Below, one piece after another: positions 8,609 through 18,943 of a stretch of 34,213 bases of DNA. Made by a program: the position numbers and the translations under genes. Under the pieces are notes generated by a model that made no database searches, was not told where the DNA came from, and saw nothing but the letters and a program-made list of their open reading frames with translations. This DNA comes from Magnetococcales bacterium WMHbinv6. Its GTDB lineage: Bacteria; Pseudomonadota; Magnetococcia; Magnetococcales; Magnetaquicoccaceae. Location: NCBI GenBank assembly GCA_002753135.1, contig PDZV01000039.1, positions 1 to 34,213 of the forward strand. Direction: 5' to 3'. The stretch's first letter is position 1. Every line of letters begins with the position of its first letter.

Positions 8609-9466
8609 ATGACCATACGTTATCTGTCGGCGCAGGTGGTGGCAAACAGGCTGTGTGCGGCCCGGCAGACGGGTTGGATGCGGTTGGCGGTGCCGGCGTT
8701 GGGGGAGGTCGTGCCGGGGCAATTTGTCCAGTTGACCTGTGGTGATGATTTAACGTTGCCGCGTCCCTTTTCGGTGTTGGCGTGCGATGCGGCGGCGGGG
8801 ACGATCGAGCTGTTTTATCGGGTGGTTGGCGAGGGAACGCGGCGCATGGCCGCCTGGCAGCCGGGTGAGGAGCATGCCCTGCTGGGACCGTTGGGGCGTC
8901 CCTTTTCGCAACCACCGGCGGGTAGCCGGGTGCTGTTGGTTGCCGGTGGTGTCGGTCTGGCACCGTTGGATTTTTTGGCCCGCTCGTTGGCTGCCCGTGG
9001 GCAAGAGACCGTTCTGTTCATGGGGACGGAAGGGGAACTCCCCTTTCCGTTGCAGCCGGAGAGTGCTGTGGATGCTTTGCCTGCAGGGATTGCGTTGCAA
9101 TCGTTGCAACGCTTGGGGGTCGCCAACCGGCTGGCCTCCCTGCGGGAGCGTCCCGGATTTTTTCGCGGTTTGGTGACGGATCTGGCGATAGGATATGTGC
9201 AGCAACTCTCTTTGGAGGAGCGTGCCCGCCTGTGGCTGGTCACCTGCGGGCCGATGGCGATGATGGCCGCTCTGGCCCGTTGGGCGGCAACAGAGGGCGT
9301 GCCGGGTGAAGCCTCGTTGGAGGCGCACATGGCGTGTGGGTATGGGGTGTGTGTCGGCTGTGTGACCGGCATTCACCAGGCGGAAGGTCACCGACTCTAC
9401 CGACGGGTCTGTGTGGACGGACCGGTGTTTGCGTTACAGGCAGTGGATTGGCAACAGGCGGGTTGA
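8609..9466 (+). CDS. pyrK: Dihydroorotate dehydrogenase electron-transfer subunit (PyrK-like)
   Basis: The 285-residue ferredoxin-reductase-type protein has an FAD-binding RPFS motif at residues 52-55, a nucleotide-binding core with VAGGVGLAPL at about 111-120, and TCGPMAMM near 212. The C-terminal [2Fe-2S] cysteines are 243, 248, 251 and 268 (CX4CX2CX16C). In class 1B dihydroorotate dehydrogenase this subunit passes electrons from dihydroorotate oxidation to NAD+. It lies 20 bases after pyrC, supporting the pyrimidine role. The catalytic partner pyrD is not in the window; the next gene is an EF-G-like GTPase. Related proteins serve hydrogenases or sulfide dehydrogenases, so the partner should be confirmed. 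Confidence 0.88.
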   Translation: MTIRYLSAQVVANRLCAARQTGWMRLAVPALGEVVPGQFVQLTCGDDLTLPRPFSVLACDAAAGTIELFYRVVGEGTRRMAAWQPGEEHALLGPLGRPFSQPPAGSRVLLVAGGVGLAPLDFLARSLAARGQETVLFMGTEGELPFPLQPESAVDALPAGIALQSLQRLGVANRLASLRERPGFFRGLVTDLAIGYVQQLSLEERARLWLVTCGPMAMMAALARWAATEGVPGEASLEAHMACGYGVCVGCVTGIHQAEGHRLYRRVCVDGPVFALQAVDWQQAG

Positions 9467-9541
9467 ACAGCAACAGGCAGGGCCGGGCGGGAACAGGCCT
9501 TCGGGAAAAGCACCGATTCCAACGTTGGGGGAGGTTGTGCC

Positions 9542-11626
9542 ATGGCTAGTGAATCACCAGAAATCCGTTCCATTCGTAATGTGGTATTATTGGCCCATGG
9601 TGGGGGGGGCAAGACCACCTTGGCTGAGGCAATTTTGTTTAACGGACAGGCCATCGACCGCCGTGGGGAGGTGGGGATGGGAACGGCGGTGATGAGTACG
9701 GAAGCCGAGGAGATGGAGCGGGGGATTACCATCACCCCGCATGTCGGTTACTGCATCTGGCGCGGTCATTGGTTGAATTTGGTCGACACCCCCGGCTATG
9801 TCGATTTTTTGGAGTCGACCCGTGGCGCGATGCAAGTGGTTGGCGGGGCGGTGATGATCATTTCTGGTCAGTTGGGGGTCAAGCCGGAGAATGTGCGTTT
9901 GTGGGCGATGGCGGAAGAGGCGCAGGTGCCGCTCATTGGCTTCATCAACAAGATGGATTTGCCGCGCAGCGATTTTATTCGGGTGTTGGGGGATATTGAG
10001 CAGAGTTTACGGGTGACGGCCCTGCCGTTGACCATTCCGATCGGCTCTGGAGAGAGTTTTTCCGGTATCATCGATTTAATTCCGATGACAGCCTGGTCGG
10101 CGCGCAACGGTCAATTTGTGCAGATTGATTTTCCCGAGGCGCTGCGCGAGGATGCCAGCCACTACCGCACGCAGTTGATCGAAAAAGTGGTTGAAATGGA
10201 AGATCAACTGCTGGAGCGCTATCTGGAGTCGGGAGAAGAGCCGGATGAAGAGACCGTTCATCGCCTGTTGCGGCAGGCGGTGCATGAACGACGTCTGTTT
10301 TTGTTGTTTTGCGGCTCCGGTTTGGCCAACATCGGGGTGCGCGCCTTGGCCAATGGCATCATCTATTATCTGCCCAATCCGGTCGAGCGGGCCGATATTA
10401 AATCGTTGGTGGGAGAGGATCCGCTCCATGAGGGGCGGCAGATTGCCCGCTCTCCCTCGGTCAATGATCCTTTTTCTGCGGTGGTTTTCAAGACAACAAT
10501 TGATCCGTTTGCCGGCAAATTATCGATCTTCCGTGTCTTTTCCGGGTATATCGACGCAGATCAACCGGTCTATAACAGTGACCGCAGGGTCAAAGAGCGG
10601 GGCGGACGTCTGTTTCGTTTGCAGGGCAAGGAGATGCGACCGGTCAATCGCCTGCAGGCGGGCGAGATGGGTGCCATTGCCAAGCTGGAGGTGACCCGCA
10701 GTGGCGATACGTTGTGTTCGCCGGAACATCCGATTCACTATCAGCGGGTACGTTATTTTGAGCCGACCTTGACCTATGCGGTGGAGGCGGACGCCCAACA
10801 AGAGGATCGGGTTGCTCTGGGGTTGGGCAAGTTGACCGAAGAGGATCCCACCTTGCACTTTTTCCGCGATGCCGAATCGCACGAGATGATTCTGGCCGGC
10901 ATGGGGCAGACCCACTTGCGGGTGACTTTGGACCGCTTGAAACGAAAATTTGCTGTGGTCGCTACCTTGAAAGCGCCCCGGGTGCCCTATCGGGAGACGA
11001 TCAGTCGGGCGGTGCGGGTGCAGGGTCGATTGAAAAAGCAGAGTGGTGGTCGCGGCCAGTTTGGTGATTGCTGGTTGGAGGTGGAGCCGCTGGCGCGGGG
11101 GGCTGGCTATCAGTTTGCGGATATGATCGTAGGCGGAGCCATCCCCCGCCAGTATATCCCTTCGGTGGAGAAGGGTATTGTGGAGGAGATGCAGCGCGGC
11201 ATACTTGGTGGCTATCCGCTGGTGGATTTTAAGGTGGCGTTGGTCGATGGCTCTTTTCATCCGGTGGACTCCTCGGATAACGCCTTTCGGGCAGCGGGCG
11301 GCATCGCCCTGCGCAAAGCGATGGAAGAGGGGGGTGCGGTTTTGCTGGAGCCGATCATGAGCATGGAGATCACCGTGCCGGATGATGTGCTGGGTGATGT
11401 GATCGGCGACTTGAACAGTCGGCGCGGGCGGATCACCGGGGTGACGCCACGGGTGAACAATCAAATTGTCCTGGCAGAGACGCCGATGGCCGAGGTGTTG
11501 GATTATGGCAATGTCCTCAATGCCATTACCTCCGGGCGCGGGTTGTATACCATGCGGGTGACCGGTTACATGGAGGTGCCCAGCCATATTGCCCGGCTGG
11601 TTTTGCCCAAAAAGGGCGACAAATAA
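9542..11626 (+). CDS. Elongation factor G-like translational GTPase
   Basis: The protein has 694 residues, the full length of EF-G, and shows the five-domain layout by sequence. The P-loop is HGGGGKTT at residues 19-26, the switch I motif is RGITI at 60-64, the G3 motif is DTPGYVDF from 82, and NKMD is at 136-139. The C-terminal half contains the domain IV/V motifs RGRITGV and MAEVLDYGNVLNAITSGRG. In canonical EF-G the P-loop reads AHIDAGKTT and G3 reads DTPGHVDF. The catalytic histidine is tyrosine here, a trait of the EF-G-like (fusA2-type) group and not of the main fusA. It follows pyrK by 75 bases behind a strong GGGGGAGG ribosome-binding site (9527-9534). It has no rps or tuf neighbours, so it is probably a paralogue of unknown precise role. 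A small 6-bp hairpin lies just after the stop (11630-11647). Confidence 0.92.
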   Translation: MASESPEIRSIRNVVLLAHGGGGKTTLAEAILFNGQAIDRRGEVGMGTAVMSTEAEEMERGITITPHVGYCIWRGHWLNLVDTPGYVDFLESTRGAMQVVGGAVMIISGQLGVKPENVRLWAMAEEAQVPLIGFINKMDLPRSDFIRVLGDIEQSLRVTALPLTIPIGSGESFSGIIDLIPMTAWSARNGQFVQIDFPEALREDASHYRTQLIEKVVEMEDQLLERYLESGEEPDEETVHRLLRQAVHERRLFLLFCGSGLANIGVRALANGIIYYLPNPVERADIKSLVGEDPLHEGRQIARSPSVNDPFSAVVFKTTIDPFAGKLSIFRVFSGYIDADQPVYNSDRRVKERGGRLFRLQGKEMRPVNRLQAGEMGAIAKLEVTRSGDTLCSPEHPIHYQRVRYFEPTLTYAVEADAQQEDRVALGLGKLTEEDPTLHFFRDAESHEMILAGMGQTHLRVTLDRLKRKFAVVATLKAPRVPYRETISRAVRVQGRLKKQSGGRGQFGDCWLEVEPLARGAGYQFADMIVGGAIPRQYIPSVEKGIVEEMQRGILGGYPLVDFKVALVDGSFHPVDSSDNAFRAAGGIALRKAMEEGGAVLLEPIMSMEITVPDDVLGDVIGDLNSRRGRITGVTPRVNNQIVLAETPMAEVLDYGNVLNAITSGRGLYTMRVTGYMEVPSHIARLVLPKKGDK

Positions 11627-11660
11627 AAATTGTGCGCCGCAGCACAAAATAGTGCTTGAC

Positions 11661-11690
11661 TTGTCGGGGTAATCTGCCGATCAATATAAT
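11661..11690 (+). promoter_or_regulatory. Candidate sigma-70 promoter for the small gene at 11727
   Basis: A perfect -10 hexamer TATAAT at 11685-11690 lies 18 bases after TTGTCG (11661-11666, four of six matches to the -35 consensus). An overlapping TTGACT at 11656 is a better hexamer but too distant. The predicted transcript start is near 11697, giving a leader of about 30 bases. Confidence 0.6.
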
Positions 11691-11726
11691 CAGGTAGAAG
11701 TATTAACGTAGGCAGAGGTGACGGCC

Positions 11727-11927
11727 ATGTTGAGCATCAGTAGTCCTGAATTGATCTATTTTTATCATCAGGTCGGCAGGCAGGCCCCGCGTCAGGTGGT
11801 GGAACCCGGTACGGGTGTCAGCAACCAGACGAGCAACCGCTCGACGCAGGATGTGCGTCGCAAGTCGGAAGGGGATGGGACCGATTTTTCGTCGATCATT
11901 GCCAAGGCGATGAATCGCAACGGATAG
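11727..11927 (+). CDS. Small hypothetical protein, 66 residues
   Basis: I do not recognise this protein. It begins MLSISSPELIYFYHQ, has a polar low-complexity middle rich in Ser, Thr, Arg and Asn, and ends with a short amphipathic segment DFSSIIAKAMNRNG. It has no cysteine, signal peptide or membrane segment. The ATG at 11727 is preceded by AGAGGTG at 11714-11720 with six bases between. A GTG at 11718 would add three residues but lies within that ribosome-binding site. A promoter with a perfect -10 box upstream and a terminator 20 bases downstream frame it as a one-gene transcript between the EF-G-like gene and gyrB. Those signals are the main reason to believe it is expressed. Confidence 0.6.
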   Translation: MLSISSPELIYFYHQVGRQAPRQVVEPGTGVSNQTSNRSTQDVRRKSEGDGTDFSSIIAKAMNRNG

Positions 11928-11947
11928 CAGCGACCGGATGATTTTTC

Positions 11948-12012
11948 GGGGTTAACGAACCCCTGTTTTCGAGACGGCCTGGCCGGATCGGAGGCAGGGG
12001 TTTTGTTTTTTT
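11948..12012 (+). terminator. Overlapping hairpins and terminator between the small gene and gyrB
   Basis: Two hairpins share one arm. The first pairs GGGGTT (11948-11953) with AACCCC (11958-11963) around an AACG loop. The second pairs AACCCCTG (11958-11965) with CAGGGGTT (11995-12002), a perfect 8-bp stem with a 29-base loop, and runs into TTTTGTTTTTTT. Only one can form at a time. The second is terminator-like. The simplest role is ending the small gene's transcript; a switch controlling read-through into gyrB is possible. Confidence 0.7.
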
Positions 12013-12014
12013 AT

Positions 12015-12044
12015 TTGCCATACGCCGGTGGCGGGCCTATTTTG
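12015..12044 (+). promoter_or_regulatory. Weak candidate promoter for gyrB
   Basis: TTGCCA (12015-12020, five of six matches to -35) is followed after 18 bases by TATTTT (12039-12044, four of six matches to -10). It lies just after the terminator and about 40 bases before the gyrB start. No stronger alternative is visible in the gap. Confidence 0.3.
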
Positions 12045-12055
12045 TATTAATGTAA

Positions 12056-14530
<2,475 letters not shown>

Positions 14531-14548
14531 CTGAAAGGATGCGCTCTC

Positions 14549-15031
14549 TCACACCTCCGTCTTCTCCAAATCCCGCCGGATGCGTTGTGCCATTTCCGGG
14601 GAGAGTGGGGTACTCTCTGCTGCGGTGTTGTCGCGGCTGGTGGGGGTGCGCCAGTGCAGGATGGCCCGCCAGAGGGCGATGACTCCGATCAGCAAGCCGA
14701 GGAAGGGGGCCCACCAGAGAATTTTGTTTTTGCCCTCAGCGGTCGGTTCCAGATAGATATAATCGCCGTAGCGTTGAAAAAAATAGTCGCGAATGGCTGT
14801 TTCTGTCTCCCCGGCCTGCACTTTGTCGCGGATCACCACCAGCATATCTTTGGCCAGGTCGGAGTTGGATTCGTAGACCGATTGGTTCTGGCAGACAGCA
14901 CAACGCAGATCGCGGGCAATTTTGCGCACCAGGGCCTCGCTGGGATCTTCGTTGCGGTTGGAGGCGGCCAGGGGGGGGCTGCCGAGCAGAGAGAGCAGCA
15001 GGAACAGAGACAGCACGTACTGGTATCTCAT
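14549..15031 (-). CDS. ccmH: Cytochrome c maturation protein CcmH
   Basis: The 160-residue protein has an N-terminal signal or anchor segment (residues 4-22), the LRCAVCQNQS redox motif at 42-51 with cysteines 44 and 47, and a C-terminal membrane helix at about 104-126. CcmH receives electrons in the periplasm and helps keep apocytochrome CXXCH thiols reduced for haem attachment. The length matches the short CcmH form without the fused CcmI tetratricopeptide part, and no ccmI follows. Its ATG overlaps the ccmG stop by four bases (ATGA), so translation is probably coupled. Its stop faces gyrB. Confidence 0.95.
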   Translation of the reverse strand: MRYQYVLSLFLLLSLLGSPPLAASNRNEDPSEALVRKIARDLRCAVCQNQSVYESNSDLAKDMLVVIRDKVQAGETETAIRDYFFQRYGDYIYLEPTAEGKNKILWWAPFLGLLIGVIALWRAILHWRTPTSRDNTAAESTPLSPEMAQRIRRDLEKTEV

Positions 15032-15585
15032 CGCGATTCCCCTTGGTGGCTGGGAGGGGTGGCCTGGATGAGGGGCAGGGCCATTTTTTCAAACCAACCG
15101 GGATAAAGCGGCCCGGTCTGTTTGAGGCGAATCATGCCGGTCGGATCGATCAGATAGGATTCGGGCGCACCGTAGACGCCCCAGTCGATGGCAATTTTTT
15201 GCCCGGGATCAAAGGCGTGCCGATAGCCGGGGTTGCCATGGCGGGCCAAAAATTGCGCGGCACCCTGTTCGGTATCCTTGAAGTCCACGCCGACGATGAC
15301 AAAATCGCTGCGCTGGCGGGTGTTGCGCGCCAGTTCCATCAAATAAGGATGCTCGGCCACACAACTGACGCACCAGGAGCCCCAAAAGTTGAGCAAAACC
15401 CATTTGCCACGATAATCGGCCAGGCGGATCGGTTGTCCATCCAAAGCCTGGGTGGCAAAATCGGGGGCGGGCCGGTTGACCAGCGGCGAGGGGATTTCGT
15501 GCGGATCGTTATGCAAGCCCAGGGCGAAGAGGGCCAGAATGGCCAGAACACTGAGCAGAAGGACGCTTTGCCAAATGTTTTTCAT
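15028..15585 (-). CDS. ccmG: Thiol:disulfide interchange protein CcmG/DsbE
   Basis: The 185-residue membrane-anchored thioredoxin-fold protein has one N-terminal helix (about residues 7-23), the GSWCVSC active site with cysteines 72 and 75, and the GVYGAPESYLID loop where CcmG proteins bind apocytochrome. It reduces apocytochrome c or CcmH disulfides in the periplasm. The ATG at 15585 follows TGAGG at good spacing. A TTG 12 bases upstream would add four residues and is less likely. It sits 12 bases after ccmF and overlaps ccmH, forming a three-gene unit. Confidence 0.95.
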   Translation of the reverse strand: MKNIWQSVLLLSVLAILALFALGLHNDPHEIPSPLVNRPAPDFATQALDGQPIRLADYRGKWVLLNFWGSWCVSCVAEHPYLMELARNTRQRSDFVIVGVDFKDTEQGAAQFLARHGNPGYRHAFDPGQKIAIDWGVYGAPESYLIDPTGMIRLKQTGPLYPGWFEKMALPLIQATPPSHQGESR

Positions 15586-15597
15586 GAAAGGCCTCAA

Positions 15598-17562
15598 TCA
15601 GGTAGTACGCCGACCTTGCAGCATGGCAAAGGCGACGCCGAGGGTGATCAGACCAGCGCCCCACCACAGCCAGGTGACCAGAGGGTTACGGTACAGACGG
15701 AAGTTCCAGAGATTCTCTTTGACCGGATCGCCAAGGATGATATAGAGATCTTCACGCCAGGTGGTATGGATGGCGGCTTCGGTAATCGGTTGGGAACGTT
15801 TACCGTAGTTCCGTTTTTGTGGTTTCAGGATGACGGTGGTGCCGTTTTGTTGGGCGCGAAAGGTGGCCTCAACGGCGGTCCAGTTGTATTTGGCGGCGCT
15901 GCCCATCCCCTCCAGGGTGATCTGCCAGTTGCCAAGCTGCACCGAGTCGCCCGGGGAGAGGGTAATATCCATCTCCTGTTGAAAGAGGCCGGAGCCGATA
16001 AAACCGGCGCACATCATCACGACGCCCATATGGACCAGCAGGCCGCCGTAACGTCGTTTGTTGCGTGACAAAAGCAGCCGCAGGGCAGTCAACGGGGCGA
16101 GGTTTTGTGGCGGCGTCTCCTTCAAGGCGGCGGCGCGGCGAGCCTGCACAGCACGAACAACATCCAGCAGGTGGGTGCCGAGAACAAAACCCATCAAGGC
16201 GATGGTGGCAACCCCATAGGGGTGGCTGACAGCCAGCAGGATGGCCAATCCCAGGCCGAGCAGGCCCAACAGAATGGGGATGGGCAAATCCCGCTTCAGC
16301 CGCGAGGGGATGGCCCGCCGCCAGCTGATCACGGGAGCAATGCCCATCAAAAGCAGAATGCCGAGCATGATCGGGATAAACACTTTGTTGTAGTAGGGGG
16401 CACCGACGGAAACTTTGGCGGCAGAGAGCGTCTCAACGGCCAGAGGGTAGAGGGTGCCGAGCAGAACGGTCAGGGCGGCCACCACCAGCAACAGATTGTT
16501 GAACAAAAAGGCGGACTCTTTGGAGAGCAGACTTTCCAGACGGGGTGTACTGCGCAGCAATTCGGCACGCAGCACCAGCACACCAAAGGAGAAGAGCAGC
16601 AGCACGCTCATAAAGACCAGGATATAAACACCCCGTCCCGGATCGCTGGCAAAGGCGTGTACCGAGGAGAGAACCCCGGAGCGGACCAAAAAGGTGCCCA
16701 GCAGGGAGAGGGCAAAGGTGGTGATGATCAAAAAAAGATTCCAGGTTTTGAACAGGCCCCGCCGTTCCTGCACCATGATCGAGTGGAGAAAGGCGGTTGC
16801 GGTCAGCCAGGGCATGAAAGAGGCGTTTTCGACCGGATCCCAGGCCCAATAGCCACCCCAGCCAAGCACGTAGTAGGCCCAGTAGGCCCCGAAGACAATG
16901 CCGATGGTCAGGGTAATCCAGGCAAACAGGGTCCAACGGCGGGTGGCGAGAATCCACTCATCGCTGGCCTGCCCGGTGATCAGTGCGGCCATGGCAAAGG
17001 CGTAGGGGATGGCAAAGCCGACATAACCCATATAGAGAAAAGGGGGATGGAAAACCATGCCGGGATCCTGCAACATGGGGTTGAGGTCGCGACCGTTGCC
17101 GGGTGGTGGAATCAGGCGCTCAAAGGGGCTGGAAAGAAACAGAATCAGAATCAAAAAACCGCACAGCAGGGCACCCAGAATCACCAGCAGCCAGGGGACA
17201 GAGCGGGTGTGGGTGGACCAGTGCTGCTGGATGGCGATGGTGTTGAACAGGGAGAGCAGCCAGGCCCAAAGCAGCAGCGAACCTTCATGGCCGCCCCAGA
17301 GAGCGGTGGCCCGGTAAAAGATGGGCAACTCCAGGGAAGAGTGTTCTGCAACGTAGCGGACAGAAAAATCAAAGTTGAGAAAAGCGGCAATGATGGCACC
17401 CCCCGCCAGAGTGAGCAGGGCGAAGGTTGCCTGATTGGCCTGTTTGCCGACCCGGATCCAGGCCGGTTGGCTCCGGTTGATACCGATCAAGGTGGTGACG
17501 GTCTGGGTGATGGTCAGCAGAAAAGCGATGATGGCAGCAAAGTGCCCAAGTTCGATCCACAT
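15598..17562 (-). CDS. ccmF: Haem lyase subunit CcmF
   Basis: The 654-residue polytopic membrane protein belongs to the haem-handling protein superfamily. It contains FYRATALWGGHEGSLLLWAW near residue 85 and a tryptophan-rich WWD-type motif GWGGYWAWDPVENASF at about 234-250. Many hydrophobic segments run through to the C-terminus, with a periplasmic domain near residues 510-620. With CcmH it ligates haem, delivered by CcmE, to apocytochrome c. The length matches the family. It leads ccmF-ccmG-ccmH. No ccmA, B, C, D or E precedes it: the upstream region is a 279-base divergent gap to bioB. Confidence 0.97.
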   Translation of the reverse strand: MWIELGHFAAIIAFLLTITQTVTTLIGINRSQPAWIRVGKQANQATFALLTLAGGAIIAAFLNFDFSVRYVAEHSSLELPIFYRATALWGGHEGSLLLWAWLLSLFNTIAIQQHWSTHTRSVPWLLVILGALLCGFLILILFLSSPFERLIPPPGNGRDLNPMLQDPGMVFHPPFLYMGYVGFAIPYAFAMAALITGQASDEWILATRRWTLFAWITLTIGIVFGAYWAYYVLGWGGYWAWDPVENASFMPWLTATAFLHSIMVQERRGLFKTWNLFLIITTFALSLLGTFLVRSGVLSSVHAFASDPGRGVYILVFMSVLLLFSFGVLVLRAELLRSTPRLESLLSKESAFLFNNLLLVVAALTVLLGTLYPLAVETLSAAKVSVGAPYYNKVFIPIMLGILLLMGIAPVISWRRAIPSRLKRDLPIPILLGLLGLGLAILLAVSHPYGVATIALMGFVLGTHLLDVVRAVQARRAAALKETPPQNLAPLTALRLLLSRNKRRYGGLLVHMGVVMMCAGFIGSGLFQQEMDITLSPGDSVQLGNWQITLEGMGSAAKYNWTAVEATFRAQQNGTTVILKPQKRNYGKRSQPITEAAIHTTWREDLYIILGDPVKENLWNFRLYRNPLVTWLWWGAGLITLGVAFAMLQGRRTT

Positions 17563-17712
17563 GGCGTATCCTGGTAAAACTGCTCAAAAAATCATCAAAA
17601 TTTCCCCCTCGGCAATCCATCTTTCAGGGTAAAGCAAACCGTTGCTCTTTTCAATGCAGCGTGAGGATGGTTGACCATTTTCCCCAGTCTGAGAATCTTC
17701 TTGCAGTCGATT

Positions 17713-17764
17713 GGCCTTTTTTTTGCGAAAAATCCGTTCGCAAGGCCGACAACTGGTGTAAAGT
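17713..17764 (+). promoter_or_regulatory. Inverted repeat overlapping a candidate bioB promoter
   Basis: TTGCGAA (17723-17729) and TTCGCAA (17737-17743) form a perfect 7-bp inverted repeat with a 7-base spacer, flanked by GGCC at 17713-17716 and 17744-17747. The right arm contains TTCGCA (17737-17742, four of six matches to -35). Sixteen bases further is TAAAGT (17759-17764, four of six matches to -10). This is the arrangement expected of an operator over a promoter for the bioB transcript. It does not match the BirA or BioR operator consensus as I know them. Confidence 0.4.
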
Positions 17765-17841
17765 GAATGGGATTGGTGCAGGCAGCGGGCGAAGAGGGTG
17801 GTACCAGCAGGCGTGCTGCCCGCTACAGGTGAAGACGATGG

Positions 17842-18852
17842 GTGGCGATGGCTGATTTTGACGATACATTTTATCAACGTTTGACGGTCAGTGGTTTGGC
17901 CGGTGGTCTGTCGGATATGGCGGCTGGGCTGCGCATTCTGCAGGATGAGGGGGTAGAACTGCTGCCTTTGCTGCAGGCGGCCTTTCGGGTGCGCGAGCGC
18001 TATTTTGGCCGTCGGGTGCGGGTACAGGTCCTCAACAATGTGCAAAACGGCTATTGCCCGGAAGATTGCCATTATTGTGCCCAATCGGCCAACAGCGAGG
18101 CCTCGATTGTCCGCTATCGGGTCAAGCCGGAGGAGGAGATTCTGGCAGAGGCAGAACGGGCATGGCAAGCCGGCATGTACCGCTATTGCATGGTCTTGTC
18201 CGGTCGGGGGCCCAACAGCGAACGGCTTGGCCAGATGGCCGATCTGGTCCGGCGCATCAAAGCCCGTTGGCCGATTGAGGTCTGTTTGTCGGCTGGTTTT
18301 ATCGATCGACCGATGGCGGCAACCTTGAAAGCGGCAGGATTGGATCGCTACAACCATAACCTGAATACAGCCGAGGGTCATTATGGGGCCATTTGTCGGA
18401 CCCATACCTATCAGGACCGCCTGGCCACCCTGCAGTCGGCCCGCAGCGAAGGGTTGGAGGTGTGCAGCGGTTTGATTGTCGGCATGGGGGAGAGTGATGA
18501 AGATTTATGGACCGTGGCCACACCTTTGCGGCAACTGGCGGCTCGTTCCATACCGGTCAATTTTTATGTGCATATTCCCGGCAATACCTTGGGCGAAGTG
18601 GCACACGGTTTGACGCCGGAACGCTGTTTGCGCATTCTCTGTCTGTTTCGTCTGGTCAATCCGGATGCGGAGATTCGTGCAGCAGGAGGGCGGGAGATCC
18701 ATTTGCGGGCACTTTCGCCGTTGTCGTTGTATCCGGCCAATGGTCTGTTCAGCGCCGGTTATCTCAATGTCGGCGGGCAGAGTACGGCAGACGTGCAACA
18801 GATGATTCTGGACGCCGGTTTTGCAGTGGAAGTGGTGGAAGAGGCGGACTGA
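17842..18852 (+). CDS. bioB: Biotin synthase
   Basis: The 336-residue radical SAM enzyme inserts sulfur into dethiobiotin, the last step of biotin synthesis. The [4Fe-4S] motif is CPEDCHYC at residues 72-79, followed by AQSA. YNHNLNT and the AAGGREIHLR stretch, which carries the arginine associated with the auxiliary [2Fe-2S] cluster, are also present. The length is normal. A GTG at 17842 lies seven bases after AGGTGAAG (17827-17834). An ATG two codons later (17848) is the alternative start. No other bio gene is next to it. Downstream, a hairpin at 18895-18910 (CGGGCT/AGCCCG) without a T-run separates it from the PilZ gene. Confidence 0.96.
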   Translation: MAMADFDDTFYQRLTVSGLAGGLSDMAAGLRILQDEGVELLPLLQAAFRVRERYFGRRVRVQVLNNVQNGYCPEDCHYCAQSANSEASIVRYRVKPEEEILAEAERAWQAGMYRYCMVLSGRGPNSERLGQMADLVRRIKARWPIEVCLSAGFIDRPMAATLKAAGLDRYNHNLNTAEGHYGAICRTHTYQDRLATLQSARSEGLEVCSGLIVGMGESDEDLWTVATPLRQLAARSIPVNFYVHIPGNTLGEVAHGLTPERCLRILCLFRLVNPDAEIRAAGGREIHLRALSPLSLYPANGLFSAGYLNVGGQSTADVQQMILDAGFAVEVVEEAD

Positions 18853-18943
18853 TAACTGGATGGCGTGGCAATCCACAGGACGAGATGGGTGGATCGGGCT
18901 ATCCAGCCCGGAGGAACGGTTCATCGGCAGGGATTAAAGCAAA

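Noticed and set aside
11656-11661. TTGACT as the -35 of the promoter at 11685
   Set aside because: It is 23 bases from TATAAT, too far for sigma-70; TTGTCG at 11661 has an acceptable 18-base spacing.
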